Of a stretch of DNA of 38,168 bases, positions 1 to 9,005 are shown piece after piece (position 1 is the first letter of the stretch; each line of letters starts with the position of its first letter). Source of the DNA: an uncultured Lachnospiraceae bacterium (GTDB taxonomy: Bacteria > Bacillota > Clostridia > Lachnospirales > Lachnospiraceae); assembly GCA_944376425.1 (NCBI GenBank), contig CALWCS010000078.1, positions 1 to 38,168 on the forward strand, given 5' to 3'. A model generated the notes under the pieces. It searched no databases. It was not told where the DNA came from and saw only the letters and a list, made by a program, of their open reading frames with translations. Position numbers and translations under genes: made by a program.

Positions 1-1
1 G

Positions 2-1492
2 CTTTATGAAAACATTGAAAAACTGATTCAGTACGGATTAAAAACCGGATTAATCACAAAGGACGATGTCAGCTATTCCACAAACCTTTTGCTGGATTTA
101 TTTAGACAGGATGATTTTGAAAAACCGGAAGTTGACACAGACCATTTGGATTTGGAGGAAATCTTAAAAAATCTGTTGGATTATGCTTACGAAAACGGAA
201 TTTTAAAAGAAAACAGCGTTGTATACAGAGATTTGTTTGACACCCGTATTATGAACTGTCTGATGCCGCGTCCAAGCGAAGTCATCCAGAAGTTTCATAC
301 GCTGTATGAAAAATCCCCAAAAGAGGCAACGGATTATTTCTATCAATTAAGTCAGGACAGTGATTATATCCGTCGTTACCGCATTAAGAAAGATCAGAAA
401 TGGTCTGTTGAGAGTCCCTATGGAAAAATTGATATCACGATCAATCTTTCCAAACCTGAAAAAGACCCGAAAGCGATCGCTGCTGCAAAACTTGCCAAAC
501 AGAGCGGTTATCCAAAATGTCTGCTGTGTAAAGAAAATGTAGGATATGCCGGACGTGTCAACCATCCTGCAAGACAGAATCATCGTATCATTCCAATTCG
601 TATCAATGACAGTGACTGGGGCTTTCAGTATTCCCCTTATGTCTATTACAACGAACACTGTATCGTATTTAACGGAGAGCATACGCCGATGAAGATCGAA
701 CGAAATACATTTGTCAAATTGTTTGATTTTATCAAACTGTTTCCTCACTATTTCATCGGTTCCAATGCCGATCTGCCGATCGTAGGAGGCTCTATCTTAA
801 GCCATGATCACTTCCAAGGCGGAAATTATCAATTTGCAATGGCAAAAGCTCCAATTGAGCAGCACTTTACGATTTCAGGCTATGAGGATGTAGAAGTCGG
901 TATCGTGCACTGGCCATTATCTGTCATCCGTATCCGTTCTGTGGATGAAAAAAGACTGATCGATCTTGCCGATCACATCTTAAAAACTTGGAGAAGCTAT
1001 ACCGACGAAGCAGCCTTTATTTTTGCCGAGACAGATGGGGAACCGCATAATACGATCACACCGATTGCCAGAAAGGTCCAAGATACGTTTGAGCTTGATC
1101 TGGCTCTGCGCAACAACATCACAACAAAAGAGCATCCGCTTGGTGTGTATCATCCGCATGCTGCTCTTCATCATATCAAAAAAGAAAATATCGGTCTGAT
1201 CGAAGTTATGGGACTGGCCGTACTTCCTGCAAGATTAAAGACGGAGATGGAAATGCTTGCCGATGCTATCTTAAACAAAAAAGATATCCGTGCAGACGAG
1301 GCACTCGAAAAACATGCCGACTGGGTAGATGAATTTCTTCCAAAATACGAATCCATCACAGAACAAAATGTACATAGCATCTTAGAAGAAGAAATCGGAC
1401 ATGTATTCACAAAAGTTCTCGAAGATGCGGGCGTATATAAATGTACGCCGGAAGGACGAGAAGCATTTGGAAGATTTATCCAGACTTTATAA
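2..1492 (+). CDS. galT: Galactose-1-phosphate uridylyltransferase, class II (5' end outside window)
   Basis: Transfers UMP between UDP-glucose and galactose-1-phosphate in the Leloir pathway (cytoplasm). The frame is open from base 2 with GalT-like residues (YENIEKLIQYGL), so the TTG at 89 is not the start and the true start lies to the left of the window. A His-rich nucleotide-transfer motif SHDHFQGG is visible, as are two CxxC-like cysteines (CLLC), typical of the class II enzymes of Firmicutes. The family is about 490-500 residues, so only a few N-terminal residues are missing. An upstream gal gene (galK or galE) is likely but not visible. Transcription ends at the bidirectional hairpin downstream. 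Confidence 0.95.
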   Translation, partial: LYENIEKLIQYGLKTGLITKDDVSYSTNLLLDLFRQDDFEKPEVDTDHLDLEEILKNLLDYAYENGILKENSVVYRDLFDTRIMNCLMPRPSEVIQKFHTLYEKSPKEATDYFYQLSQDSDYIRRYRIKKDQKWSVESPYGKIDITINLSKPEKDPKAIAAAKLAKQSGYPKCLLCKENVGYAGRVNHPARQNHRIIPIRINDSDWGFQYSPYVYYNEHCIVFNGEHTPMKIERNTFVKLFDFIKLFPHYFIGSNADLPIVGGSILSHDHFQGGNYQFAMAKAPIEQHFTISGYEDVEVGIVHWPLSVIRIRSVDEKRLIDLADHILKTWRSYTDEAAFIFAETDGEPHNTITPIARKVQDTFELDLALRNNITTKEHPLGVYHPHAALHHIKKENIGLIEVMGLAVLPARLKTEMEMLADAILNKKDIRADEALEKHADWVDEFLPKYESITEQNVHSILEEEIGHVFTKVLEDAGVYKCTPEGREAFGRFIQTL

Positions 1493-1584
1493 CAGCTACA
1501 TGTCCTGCCGGGACAAATTTTCCTCTATTTGGCTGTCATATCCTTGCATCGCTTTTTTCGTTTAAAAGAAAGACCGTGTGAGAT

Positions 1585-1629
1585 AAAAAGAAGTTTTCCT
1601 GCCTGTATAGTCAGGAAAGCTTCTTTTTT
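1585..1629. terminator. Bidirectional intrinsic terminator between galT and the convergent regulator
   Basis: The arms AAAAAGAAG-T-TTTCCTG and CAGGAAA-G-CTTCTTTTTT form a long stem around a 10-nt loop. It has a T-run on the plus side and an A-run that becomes a T-run on the minus side, so it can serve both convergent genes. Confidence 0.85.
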
Positions 1630-1648
1630 AACTTTATATTAGAATTTC

Positions 1649-3181
1649 TTATCTTTTTATTCCATTTTTTCTTCTGTATTCCTGGGCAGAAATTCCATAA
1701 TATTTCTTAAATACGTTAGAAAAATAAGAAATTGTCTTATATCCTGCTTCTTCACTGATATCTGCTATTTTTTTATCAGTAAAATTCAGTAATTTTTTCG
1801 CTTTTTCCATCCGTACCTGAATCAGCATCTTCCATACCGTGCAACCTATCTCTTTTTTCATCGCTGCATTGAGCCGGTTAATATTTGTTCCAAAATGTTC
1901 CGCGATATTTTCAGCACTTAAATCACTGTTGCTATAATGCTGATAAATATACAAAATTGTCTTTTTTACTAAATCAGAATATTGCTTTTTTCCTTCTTCC
2001 TCTAAAATATAAATGAGTACCGAATAGCGGTCTTTTAGCCATGTAAAAATTGACAATGCATCATTCCAAAGTGATTTGGCATCTTCATTATAAACTTCAA
2101 ACATAACTTTACTTCTAGGATCTACAATTCTTTTATGATAATCCATCAGAACAAGCCCATACGCATACGTCAGTTTTTCAAAATTCTGATAATCTTTTTG
2201 ACCGATCAGTTTTCTGTACTGACGATCCATCTGGCGAAGCAATTCGCTAAAACATCTGCTTTCTATCAAAACCGTAATCTGTTCATACGTAATCATCTGG
2301 ATTTCTTCTGTAGGTTTTCTGAGCATATCATGATATAAAACTGCGGAAGACGGATAGAAATATCTCTGACAAAACAGCTCTCTTTTCTCCCAGTATTGCT
2401 CCAGACATCTGATAATATGAGCATTCTCAGATATCACTAAAACAGAAAGATTTTTCTGGTATTTTTTTAGAAAATTTTCTTTTATTTCGTACGAAGTATC
2501 TATAATATCTTTTCCTGAGCGCGATAAAACCAGATAGGAATAGGCATCTAATTTTAATACTGCTTCTGTTTCCTCATACTGGTAAAAGAATTCTTTGACT
2601 TCAATTTCCTTGATTTCCGGTACATTAATAGGAATCAGGCGTTCTATAACCGGAAGAAAATGCTCTTGTTCTACGAGTCGTATGTCATACTGTTTCGGAA
2701 AGCATTGAAAAAAAATACTTCTTCTTTCTTCTCTGATCTTCATTTGATCACTTAAAAAATAGGTCAAGTTGCCTTCTGCAATATAATGGTTTTCTCTTCG
2801 GCGATTTTGGAGCAGTTCCTTAATGTCCAGCAGTTTCTCTGTTACTTCTCCTTTTTTTGTCTCGTGCTTTAAAATATAATCATAAACTCCCAGATTTAAA
2901 GCAGACCGGACATAAGAAAATTCTTCATAACCCGAAAGAAGAATCACCACTGTCTCCGGCGCTATCTGTTTAATTCTTCGGGTCAGTTCCAGTCCATCCA
3001 TATTTGGCATCTGAACGTCAGTCATAACCAGCTGCGGATGTATCTTTTCAAATTCTTTCAGTGCAAATGCTCCATCCATCACGGAACAGACTAATTCATA
3101 TCCATATTTTTTCCAATCTATCAGTTTCGAAAAATATTCTGACGATACTTTGTTGTTTACTGCTAACATGACCTTTATCAT
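1649..3181 (-). CDS. Orphan YesN-type response regulator (receiver + AraC HTH) with atypical receiver
   Basis: Cytoplasmic transcription regulator of 510 aa. Residues 1-120 are a receiver domain with phospho-acceptor D55 (LVMTDVQMPNMDG) and the lysine of YDYILKH. A middle region without a recognised fold follows, and the last 100 residues are a double helix-turn-helix AraC domain (AENIAEHFG, ending ISEEAGYKTISYFSNVFKKYYG). The acidic pair that normally binds Mg2+ (VDDE) reads VNNK here (N9, N10), and the usual Lys-Pro is Lys-His. Phosphorylation may therefore be weak or absent. No sensor kinase of the YesM class is adjacent. The ATG start has a GAAGGTGAG ribosome site. YesN regulators usually control sugar uptake or glycosidase genes; the target here is unknown. 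Confidence 0.85.
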   Translation of the reverse strand: MIKVMLAVNNKVSSEYFSKLIDWKKYGYELVCSVMDGAFALKEFEKIHPQLVMTDVQMPNMDGLELTRRIKQIAPETVVILLSGYEEFSYVRSALNLGVYDYILKHETKKGEVTEKLLDIKELLQNRRRENHYIAEGNLTYFLSDQMKIREERRSIFFQCFPKQYDIRLVEQEHFLPVIERLIPINVPEIKEIEVKEFFYQYEETEAVLKLDAYSYLVLSRSGKDIIDTSYEIKENFLKKYQKNLSVLVISENAHIIRCLEQYWEKRELFCQRYFYPSSAVLYHDMLRKPTEEIQMITYEQITVLIESRCFSELLRQMDRQYRKLIGQKDYQNFEKLTYAYGLVLMDYHKRIVDPRSKVMFEVYNEDAKSLWNDALSIFTWLKDRYSVLIYILEEEGKKQYSDLVKKTILYIYQHYSNSDLSAENIAEHFGTNINRLNAAMKKEIGCTVWKMLIQVRMEKAKKLLNFTDKKIADISEEAGYKTISYFSNVFKKYYGISAQEYRRKNGIKR

Positions 3182-3354
3182 CGAATTCTCACCTTCTGTC
3201 TTTTATTTTAGATTTCTATGGTTCCTCACTTTTTCTTTCATAATTTCATCATATTTTATGATTTTTTGCAAGTTTTTTCTATAATTTATAATTTTTTTCC
3301 AAATATTTCCAAAAACACTCTCAAAACATTTCCATAGAAATTTCCAAAAAGGTA

Positions 3355-3382
3355 TTGCATCTTTTTATTTTTGTGTTAAAAT
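3355..3382 (+). promoter_or_regulatory. Predicted sigma-A promoter of fabV
   Basis: -35 TTGCAT (3355-3360), 16-nt spacer, -10 TAAAAT (3377-3382), about 65 nt before the fabV start. Confidence 0.65.
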
Positions 3383-3399
3383 ACTTTGATAGTCAAACT
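3383..3399. promoter_or_regulatory. FabT-like operator overlapping the fabV transcription start
   Basis: The palindrome TTTGA-TAG-TCAAA (half-sites 3385-3389 and 3393-3397) sits directly after the -10 box. It matches the known FabT (MarR-family fatty-acid repressor) consensus of the form TTTGAnnnTCAAA. Binding here would block transcription initiation. Assignment to FabT is by motif only. Confidence 0.6.
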
Positions 3400-3446
3400 T
3401 TTGAACCATATAGAATTTTCTAGCAATAAAATCAGGAGGATTTCTT

Positions 3447-4625
3447 ATGATTGTCGAACCTAAAGTCAGAGAATTTATCTGTACCACTGCTCATCCGACC
3501 GGTTGTCAGAAAAATGTAGAGCATCAGATTTCTTATATTAAATCAAAACAGTTTCCGCAGGGAGCAAAAAAAGTACTGGTTATCGGTGCTTCCACCGGAT
3601 ACGGTCTTGCTTCACGCATCACTGCAGCTTTCGGATGCCATGCTGCTACAATCGGTATTATGTTTGAACGACCTGCCACCGGAAAACGTACTGCCACTCC
3701 AGGCTGGTACAATACTGCTGCTTTCGAAAAAGCTGCCATCTCAGAAGGACTCTATGCAAAATCTATTAACGGCGATGCATTTTCTGTTGAAATAAAAGAA
3801 AAAACGATTGATTTAATCCGAAAGGATTTAGGAGAGGTGGATCTTGTTATCTACAGTCTGGCTGCTCCTAGACGTACCACAGCGGACGGTACCACGTATT
3901 CTTCTTGTCTGAAAACGATCAATTCCACCTTTACAGAAAAAAATCTGGATCTGAAAAATAATACGATCACGCAAAAAAGTGTGGAACCTGCCACACCGGA
4001 AGAAGTAGAAGGAACCATTAAAGTTATGGGCGGTGAGGACTGGATGGACTGGATTTCTGCTCTTTCAAAAGCCGGCGTGCTTGCAAAAGGCGCAGTCACT
4101 ATCGCTTATTCTTATATCGGTCCTAAAGTGACATATCCGATTTACTTTGACGGAACGATCGGACAGGCAAAACGTCATCTCATTCAAACAGCTTCTGAAA
4201 TTTCAGCCGCTTTTTCGGATGTAAAAGCTTACATTTCTGTCAACAAAGCGCTCGTTACACAGGCAAGTTCCGCTATCCCGATTGTTCCGCTTTATTTTGC
4301 TATTTTATATAAAGTGATGAAAGAGCAAGGAACTCATGAAGGATGCATCGAGCAGATCAGCCGTCTGTTTCACGATAAATTATTCCAGCCGGAAATTCCT
4401 GTTGACGAAAGCGGGCTGATCCGTATGGATGATTGGGAACTGGATCCGTCGGTCCAGGAAAAAGTTATGAAAATCTGGGACGAAATTTCTACGGAAAATC
4501 TCATGACACTTTCTGATATCGAAGGATACTGGGAAGATTTCTATCATATGTTCGGTTTCCACTTTGACGGTGTCGATTACGGAAAAGACGTCGATATCGA
4601 TGTGCCGGTTCCAAGCCTTTCCTAA
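3447..4625 (+). CDS. fabV: Enoyl-ACP reductase / trans-2-enoyl-CoA reductase, FabV family
   Basis: Reduces the enoyl thioester with NADH in the last step of fatty-acid elongation, or crotonyl-CoA if it acts as a TER. At 392 aa it has the normal family length. The N-terminus MIVEPKVREFICTTAHP is hallmark FabV. The dinucleotide-binding motif GASTGYGLASR is at 47-57, and the catalytic pair Y233-X8-K242 (YFDGTIGQAK) is intact. The ATG start is preceded by CAGGAGG. The gene is monocistronic, with its own promoter, a FabT-like box and a strong terminator. Whether it acts on ACP or CoA substrates cannot be settled from sequence alone. FabV homologues are known to be insensitive to triclosan. Confidence 0.95.
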   Translation: MIVEPKVREFICTTAHPTGCQKNVEHQISYIKSKQFPQGAKKVLVIGASTGYGLASRITAAFGCHAATIGIMFERPATGKRTATPGWYNTAAFEKAAISEGLYAKSINGDAFSVEIKEKTIDLIRKDLGEVDLVIYSLAAPRRTTADGTTYSSCLKTINSTFTEKNLDLKNNTITQKSVEPATPEEVEGTIKVMGGEDWMDWISALSKAGVLAKGAVTIAYSYIGPKVTYPIYFDGTIGQAKRHLIQTASEISAAFSDVKAYISVNKALVTQASSAIPIVPLYFAILYKVMKEQGTHEGCIEQISRLFHDKLFQPEIPVDESGLIRMDDWELDPSVQEKVMKIWDEISTENLMTLSDIEGYWEDFYHMFGFHFDGVDYGKDVDIDVPVPSLS

Positions 4626-4656
4626 AAAGACTGAGAGGATCAATTTTTTATACAGC

Positions 4657-4710
4657 AAAAACCGTATTCCATTCTTATTCTGAATTTGATCGGAATACGG
4701 TTTTCTTTTA
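4657..4710. terminator. Bidirectional terminator between fabV and the binding-protein gene
   Basis: The arms AAAACCGTATTCC and GGAATACGGTTTT pair perfectly over 13 bp around a 21-nt loop, followed by TCTTTT on plus and TTGCTG on minus. The minus side overlaps the stop codon of the neighbouring gene. Confidence 0.85.
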
Positions 4711-5658
4711 CGTTTCTCTTTGGGCACGGTATTGTTCTACATTTTCTTTTGTAATGCAGGTTACATCTGTAAAAATTTCTTTTGTCTGTGTTCCTTCTTT
4801 ATATTCCTTTAAAAATTTTACTGCCTGATATCCCATATCAAATCCGTCCTGTACAATCACCCCCGCATACAGTCCATTTTCCACAAAATTTAAGGCTGAG
4901 ATCACATCAAATCCTACAATTGTCAAATCTTCCTGATTTTCCTGATTCTCCAAAAGCACTCCAATCTGTACGGAAGAAGTCGCTTCTGCACAAAAAACAG
5001 CGTTGATTTGAGGATAATCTTGTCTCAGACTTTTAAAACTATCCTGAATTTTTACTTTATCGCCCTCTCCTTCAATGACTGTTACCAATTCCATCTCCGG
5101 TTCCTCTTCAATGATATCGCAAAATCCTCGAAGCCGCTCTTTTTGATTTGCTGAATTCATCTGCGAGATAAAAACCGCAATATCTGCCTTACCTTCTGTC
5201 TCATCTCGGATCTTCTGTGCAGCAAGTTTCCCTGCCTCATAGTTATCCGATCCGATATAACACGTCCGTCCGCTTTCCTTAGAATCCGTATCCACCAATA
5301 CTACCGGTATGTTCTGATCCACAATTTCTCTGATTGTCTCATTTACTTCTTCCGAATAAGGTTCTCCGATTGTAATAACGCCGTCTGCCTGCATATAGGA
5401 AATCTTTTTCAGAAGATGAATCTGCTCTTCTATATTAAATCTGTCCATCTCATTATATTTTGTGCTCGTTCCGAATTCTTCATCTGCCGCCTCCATTCCC
5501 CGCCTGACATCTGCCCAATAGTAAGTTCCCGGATTGATCACACATACAAATCTCGGAGCCTCTTTATTGTAAGTACGCTCTGGCTCATACAGAAAAATAA
5601 CGAGCAAAACTCCGAGCATTACCGTGATCATTCCAACCGTGACCATTGCTTTTTTCAA
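4708..5658 (-). CDS. Membrane-anchored periplasmic-type sugar-binding protein (ribose/galactose family)
   Basis: Extracytoplasmic ligand-binding protein of the Peripla_BP_4 type. A TTG start at 5658 has GGAGG seven bases upstream; an in-frame ATG at 5712 has no ribosome site and would put a charged stretch before the export signal. The N-terminus MKKAMVTVGMITVMLGVLLVIFLYEPE is a hydrophobic anchor without a lipobox Cys. The body shows the fold's landmarks: FVCVINPGTYYWADVRRGM, an ADGVITIGE segment, and YIGSDNYEAGKLAAQKI. No ABC transporter genes lie nearby, so it may feed a remote permease or act as a sensor input for a two-component system. It is encoded just downstream of the esterase terminator. 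Confidence 0.8.
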   Translation of the reverse strand: MKKAMVTVGMITVMLGVLLVIFLYEPERTYNKEAPRFVCVINPGTYYWADVRRGMEAADEEFGTSTKYNEMDRFNIEEQIHLLKKISYMQADGVITIGEPYSEEVNETIREIVDQNIPVVLVDTDSKESGRTCYIGSDNYEAGKLAAQKIRDETEGKADIAVFISQMNSANQKERLRGFCDIIEEEPEMELVTVIEGEGDKVKIQDSFKSLRQDYPQINAVFCAEATSSVQIGVLLENQENQEDLTIVGFDVISALNFVENGLYAGVIVQDGFDMGYQAVKFLKEYKEGTQTKEIFTDVTCITKENVEQYRAQRET

Positions 5659-5720
5659 TCTTTTTCCTCCTGACAAAATAATTTTTTCTTTCTCTGCCTG
5701 ATCCTTTTTCATCCAAAGCG

Positions 5721-5769
5721 AAAAAGAGCCATCGCCCTTTTATCGGATTATAATCCAGACAATGACTCT
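5721..5769 (-). terminator. Terminator of the first esterase gene
   Basis: On the minus strand AGAGTCAT pairs with ATGGCTCT (one G-T pair), followed by TTTT. The loop contains the palindrome GGATTATAATCC. It lies between the esterase stop and the binding-protein start. Confidence 0.6.
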
Positions 5770-5784
5770 ATTTCTATTTTTTCT

Positions 5785-7380
5785 TTATTTTGCCGTCATC
5801 AGATCCACCATTTTTTGATCATCTAAGACTTTAAACTGACTGTTTACATCAAATACCATCGTTCCATTTTCCACTTCAGAATATGGTTTCCATTCCAGTC
5901 CTTCTTGGCTTGGATCACCGGTGTATGCAAAATTCACCCATGCCTGTGCCACAACATCCTGCATGTCGAGACATTCCTGTGTTCCTCCTGTTGCAATTGT
6001 CAGTTCCGGCAGTTCTACATTATGAAATACATAAATTAATTCTGCACAGTGGAACGGTGTCACTCCTCCGTTTACTGGTGCCTCAAACGCAAACAGATAA
6101 TTATATACCGGTGCTGTTGCGCTTTCTATCTTGTTTTCGAGTGCTGAGCGTACATTGTTCCGGTAAGAAGGTGCGTAGAAGTAAGCATCAGCCGTCTTTT
6201 TCTCTGGGAAGAGACGATTAAATTCTTCAATGATTTCGTCTGCATTTTCTCCGTACATTTCAGTCAAGTTCGCATACGTCTCTTCTTCGCTCCACTCATT
6301 CTTTCTTCCGTCGCCGATAAATACCGTACTGCTTCTTTCACTGAAATTTGTTCCCGCAATAAATGGAATTTCCGCTGCAAAGTCGCAGTATTCTTCCATC
6401 ACATATTCATTATCCTGCAATGGTCTCCAGCTGATATTTCTTCCGACTTCTTCTTTTACTGTTGCCAGTGCTGCATCTGCTGCCTCCAGCAGGTCTTCAT
6501 ACGGAATTTCTTTTAACTGATCTACTTCTGACTCATCAAGTCCCAGATTTTCTAATGTCAGCTCTGTAATTTTTAAAGATTCTTCCTCTAAAAGTACGCT
6601 TGCCGTTCCACTGCTTTCGGCAATTGCTTTGTGGAACAGTCCCTCTGCTTCCGGCATGTGCATCAAAGTCACGACTTTTCCGGAACCGCCTGACTGTCCA
6701 AAAATAGTTACATTGCCAGGATCTCCTCCAAACTGCTCAATGTTGTCCTGTATCCATTCCAATGCCGCTACAATATCTGCCATTCCTGTGTTTCCTGAGT
6801 TTTCATATTCTTCTCCGTATTCTGAGAGATTGAGACATCCTAACACATTGAGTCTGTGGTTTAATGTCACCACTACAACATCTCCAAACTCACTTAAATT
6901 CTTTCCGTCATATGCAACTGTTTCATTGGATGCGCCATTTGAAAATGCTCCTCCGTGCAGAAATACCATAACCGGTTTTTTTGCTGTTTCATCAAGATGC
7001 TGTGTCCAGATATTTAGATACTGGCAGGTTTCGTTAGATGGATAATAACGATGCGGCCATACAAATTCGTCTGAAGATACTTCTGTCATTTTATTCGTGG
7101 GGCATACTGCTCCATATACCTGTGCATCTTTAACGCCTTCCCAAGGTTCTACAGGCTGAGGCTGTCCAAATCGTTCTGCTGTCGCATATTGAATTCCAAG
7201 AAACGAATACGTATTCTCGTTCATAAATCCTCTGAGTTTTCCCCCTTCTACTTCCACAATCGGAGGATTCATCGAATCGTATACCACCGCTTCTTCTGCA
7301 TACACACTGAATCCCGATACTGTCATGCATGCTGCTGCTGCAACTCCAAACGCTCTTGATAACCATTTCTTTTTCTTCAT
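5785..7380 (-). CDS. Exported type B carboxylesterase (para-nitrobenzyl esterase family), copy 1
   Basis: Serine hydrolase of 531 aa, alpha/beta-hydrolase fold, predicted to be secreted: signal peptide MKKKKWLSRAFGVAAAACM with a likely cut after VYA (residue 28). The oxyanion-hole motif HGGAF is at 142-146, nucleophile S230 lies in GQSGG, and the catalytic His is in the TPFHCAELIYVFH segment. Start ATG with GGGAGG. The substrate is unknown; the family takes carboxylic esters such as acylated plant compounds. A close paralogue lies at 11743-13326, and amidase and peptidase genes lie between them. It has its own promoter. Confidence 0.92.
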   Translation of the reverse strand: MKKKKWLSRAFGVAAAACMTVSGFSVYAEEAVVYDSMNPPIVEVEGGKLRGFMNENTYSFLGIQYATAERFGQPQPVEPWEGVKDAQVYGAVCPTNKMTEVSSDEFVWPHRYYPSNETCQYLNIWTQHLDETAKKPVMVFLHGGAFSNGASNETVAYDGKNLSEFGDVVVVTLNHRLNVLGCLNLSEYGEEYENSGNTGMADIVAALEWIQDNIEQFGGDPGNVTIFGQSGGSGKVVTLMHMPEAEGLFHKAIAESSGTASVLLEEESLKITELTLENLGLDESEVDQLKEIPYEDLLEAADAALATVKEEVGRNISWRPLQDNEYVMEEYCDFAAEIPFIAGTNFSERSSTVFIGDGRKNEWSEEETYANLTEMYGENADEIIEEFNRLFPEKKTADAYFYAPSYRNNVRSALENKIESATAPVYNYLFAFEAPVNGGVTPFHCAELIYVFHNVELPELTIATGGTQECLDMQDVVAQAWVNFAYTGDPSQEGLEWKPYSEVENGTMVFDVNSQFKVLDDQKMVDLMTAK

Positions 7381-7411
7381 TTTGTTACCTCCCTTACTCT
7401 TTTCTTTTTCG

Positions 7412-7471
7412 TTTTGGTATCTTTATTGTATCATTCTTTTTTCAGTATGTAATTTCACCATTTTTGGTATC
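7412..7471. promoter_or_regulatory. Esterase 1 promoter flanked by a direct repeat
   Basis: On the minus strand: -35 TTACAT (7452-7447), 16-nt spacer, -10 TACAAT (7430-7425). The 10-mer GATACCAAAA occurs twice in the same orientation, at 7471-7462 (upstream of -35) and 7421-7412 (near +1), exactly 50 bp apart. Direct repeats in whole helical turns suit a dimeric AraC-type regulator; this role is inference. Confidence 0.5.
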
Positions 7472-7583
7472 CGCTTTCTTTTTTTGTTATTTTTCTCTAT
7501 TTTCTCTATGGATTATGAATAATCTTGTCATCTTTTCTATTAGACTGATCTGTTCTTATATAAAACTGTAAGCGGCGAACATC

Positions 7584-7625
7584 AAAAATGCCTTGCAATC
7601 TCTGAATTAATCAAAGATTGCAAGG
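7584..7625 (-). terminator. Terminator of amiE
   Basis: Perfect 11-bp stem CCTTGCAATCT / AGATTGCAAGG with a 13-nt loop, followed on the minus strand by CATTTTTG. It lies about 110 nt after the amiE stop. Confidence 0.75.
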
Positions 7626-7633
7626 CTCGATTT

Positions 7634-7676
7634 ATAGAGTATTTGCGATCCATGCAAAGCCAAACAGTTACTCTAT
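7634..7676. other. Second stem-loop in the amiE 3' region
   Basis: Outer arms ATAGAGTA / TACTCTAT enclose inner arms TTTGC / GCAAA. It sits between the amiE stop and its terminator, so it would be in the 3' untranslated RNA. No function is known. Confidence 0.4.
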
Positions 7677-7736
7677 GTTTTATCATATCCCCAAGGATTC
7701 TAAGTATTGCTCCGCACTTTTAAATCCGATATCCTT

Positions 7737-8762
7737 TTATTCATCAAACGGAATATTTCCAACCGGCGCCCATTTTACGCCAGGTTTTTTTCTTGTGATC
7801 GCTTCTACATTTTCCTGTGCTTTTTTCGGATCATTCACCCAGGTACGATAAAATTCAAACTGGCATTCCGGTTCTCCATAGCGCTCTTCTTTCGAATTCA
7901 ATGTTCCTGTATATCCTCTATGTAACAGTTTATACAAATGATTCTGTGACTGCCAGTTTTCTCTCGCATCACGAATCGCACTGACAGACAATTCTGCATA
8001 CTGATAACTATTTTCCTCTGTTCCGCACATTCCAAGCGTATGTCCGTCAAAACCTGTAATCGAGGAATGTCCAAAATAAGAATAAACTCCGTCATTGCCT
8101 GTTGCGTTTGCCACTGCTGCATATACATTATTACACCATGCCATAACCGGAACCAGTTTCACTTCCTCATCACATGCCGGATACATATATCCCTGTGAAC
8201 GGACAATCAATTCAGCGCCTCTCATGGCACAGTCACGCCAGATTTCCGGATAATTTCCATCATCGCAGATAATCAGACTGATTTTTAAGCCTTTCGGTCC
8301 TTCTGTCACATAAGTGCGATCTCCCGGATACCATCCCTCAATCGGAGTCCATGGACACATTTTCCGATATTTCTGAACAATTTCTCCTTTATTGTTGATC
8401 AGAATCAAGGTATTATACGGCACTTTTTTCGGATGTTCTTCATGCAATTCACCTGTAATCGAAAAAACTCCCCAGACATTATTCTCAATACATGCTTTGG
8501 AAAAAATTTCTGTCTCCGGTCCTGGAACTGTTGTCGAAAGACTCATCATTTCGTCAAAATCATATAAGATTCCATGTGTGCTGTATTCTGGAAAAATAAC
8601 CAGATCAAGTCCCGGAAGACCTGCTTTTAATCCCTTGATATACTCTGCAATTTTATTGCAATTTTCCATAATTTCCTCTTTTTTATGAAATCTTGGCATT
8701 TTATAATTTACAACTGCTACGCCTACTTTATCGCCGCTGCAAGAAATATCACCATGTGTCAT
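7737..8762 (-). CDS. amiE: Aliphatic amidase
   Basis: Hydrolyses short aliphatic amides to acid and ammonia (EC 3.5.1.4) in the cytoplasm; nitrilase superfamily. It is 341 aa, against about 346 for the Pseudomonas enzyme. The N-terminal [20 protein letters not shown] is nearly the family signature. The catalytic triad falls at the same numbers as in the family: E59 (FPEYS), K134 (QKYRK), C166 ([10 protein letters not shown]). The C-terminal segment HRGYTG...FYRTWVNDP is characteristic of AmiE rather than formamidase AmiF. Start ATG with TAGGAGG. It is transcribed separately from the regulator upstream, since a terminator lies between them. A role in nitrogen supply is likely. Confidence 0.96.
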   Translation of the reverse strand: MTHGDISCSGDKVGVAVVNYKMPRFHKKEEIMENCNKIAEYIKGLKAGLPGLDLVIFPEYSTHGILYDFDEMMSLSTTVPGPETEIFSKACIENNVWGVFSITGELHEEHPKKVPYNTLILINNKGEIVQKYRKMCPWTPIEGWYPGDRTYVTEGPKGLKISLIICDDGNYPEIWRDCAMRGAELIVRSQGYMYPACDEEVKLVPVMAWCNNVYAAVANATGNDGVYSYFGHSSITGFDGHTLGMCGTEENSYQYAELSVSAIRDARENWQSQNHLYKLLHRGYTGTLNSKEERYGEPECQFEFYRTWVNDPKKAQENVEAITRKKPGVKWAPVGNIPFDE

Positions 8763-8785
8763 ACCAATTCCTCCTATCTATATTT

Positions 8786-8818
8786 GAAACAGGAACCGAC
8801 AACTTTTTATACTGTTTC
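8786..8818. promoter_or_regulatory. Inverted repeat in the amiE leader
   Basis: Perfect 7-mers GAAACAG and CTGTTTC separated by 19 nt lie 25-55 nt before the amiE start. It could be a hairpin in the leader RNA or an operator; a TATAAA box lies inside on the minus strand. Confidence 0.4.
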
Positions 8819-8833
8819 GTATTCACTGCACAT

Positions 8834-8873
8834 AAAAAGGACACCATGAAATTTTTCCACTCCATTGTGTCCT
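8834..8873 (-). terminator. Terminator of the second YesN-type regulator
   Basis: On the minus strand AGGACAC pairs with GTGTCCT, with partly paired inner sequence, followed by TTTTATG. It separates the regulator from amiE. Confidence 0.75.
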
Positions 8874-9005
8874 GATAAATTTTTTCTATTCTCCTGTTTT
8901 TCATTAAGGCTGTACAACACTTAATATGTTCTTTATTATAACCTTCCTTTTTCTTTCTGTAAATTCAAAATATTTAGGTATTTGTCTAAAATATTTAGAT
9001 ATTCT

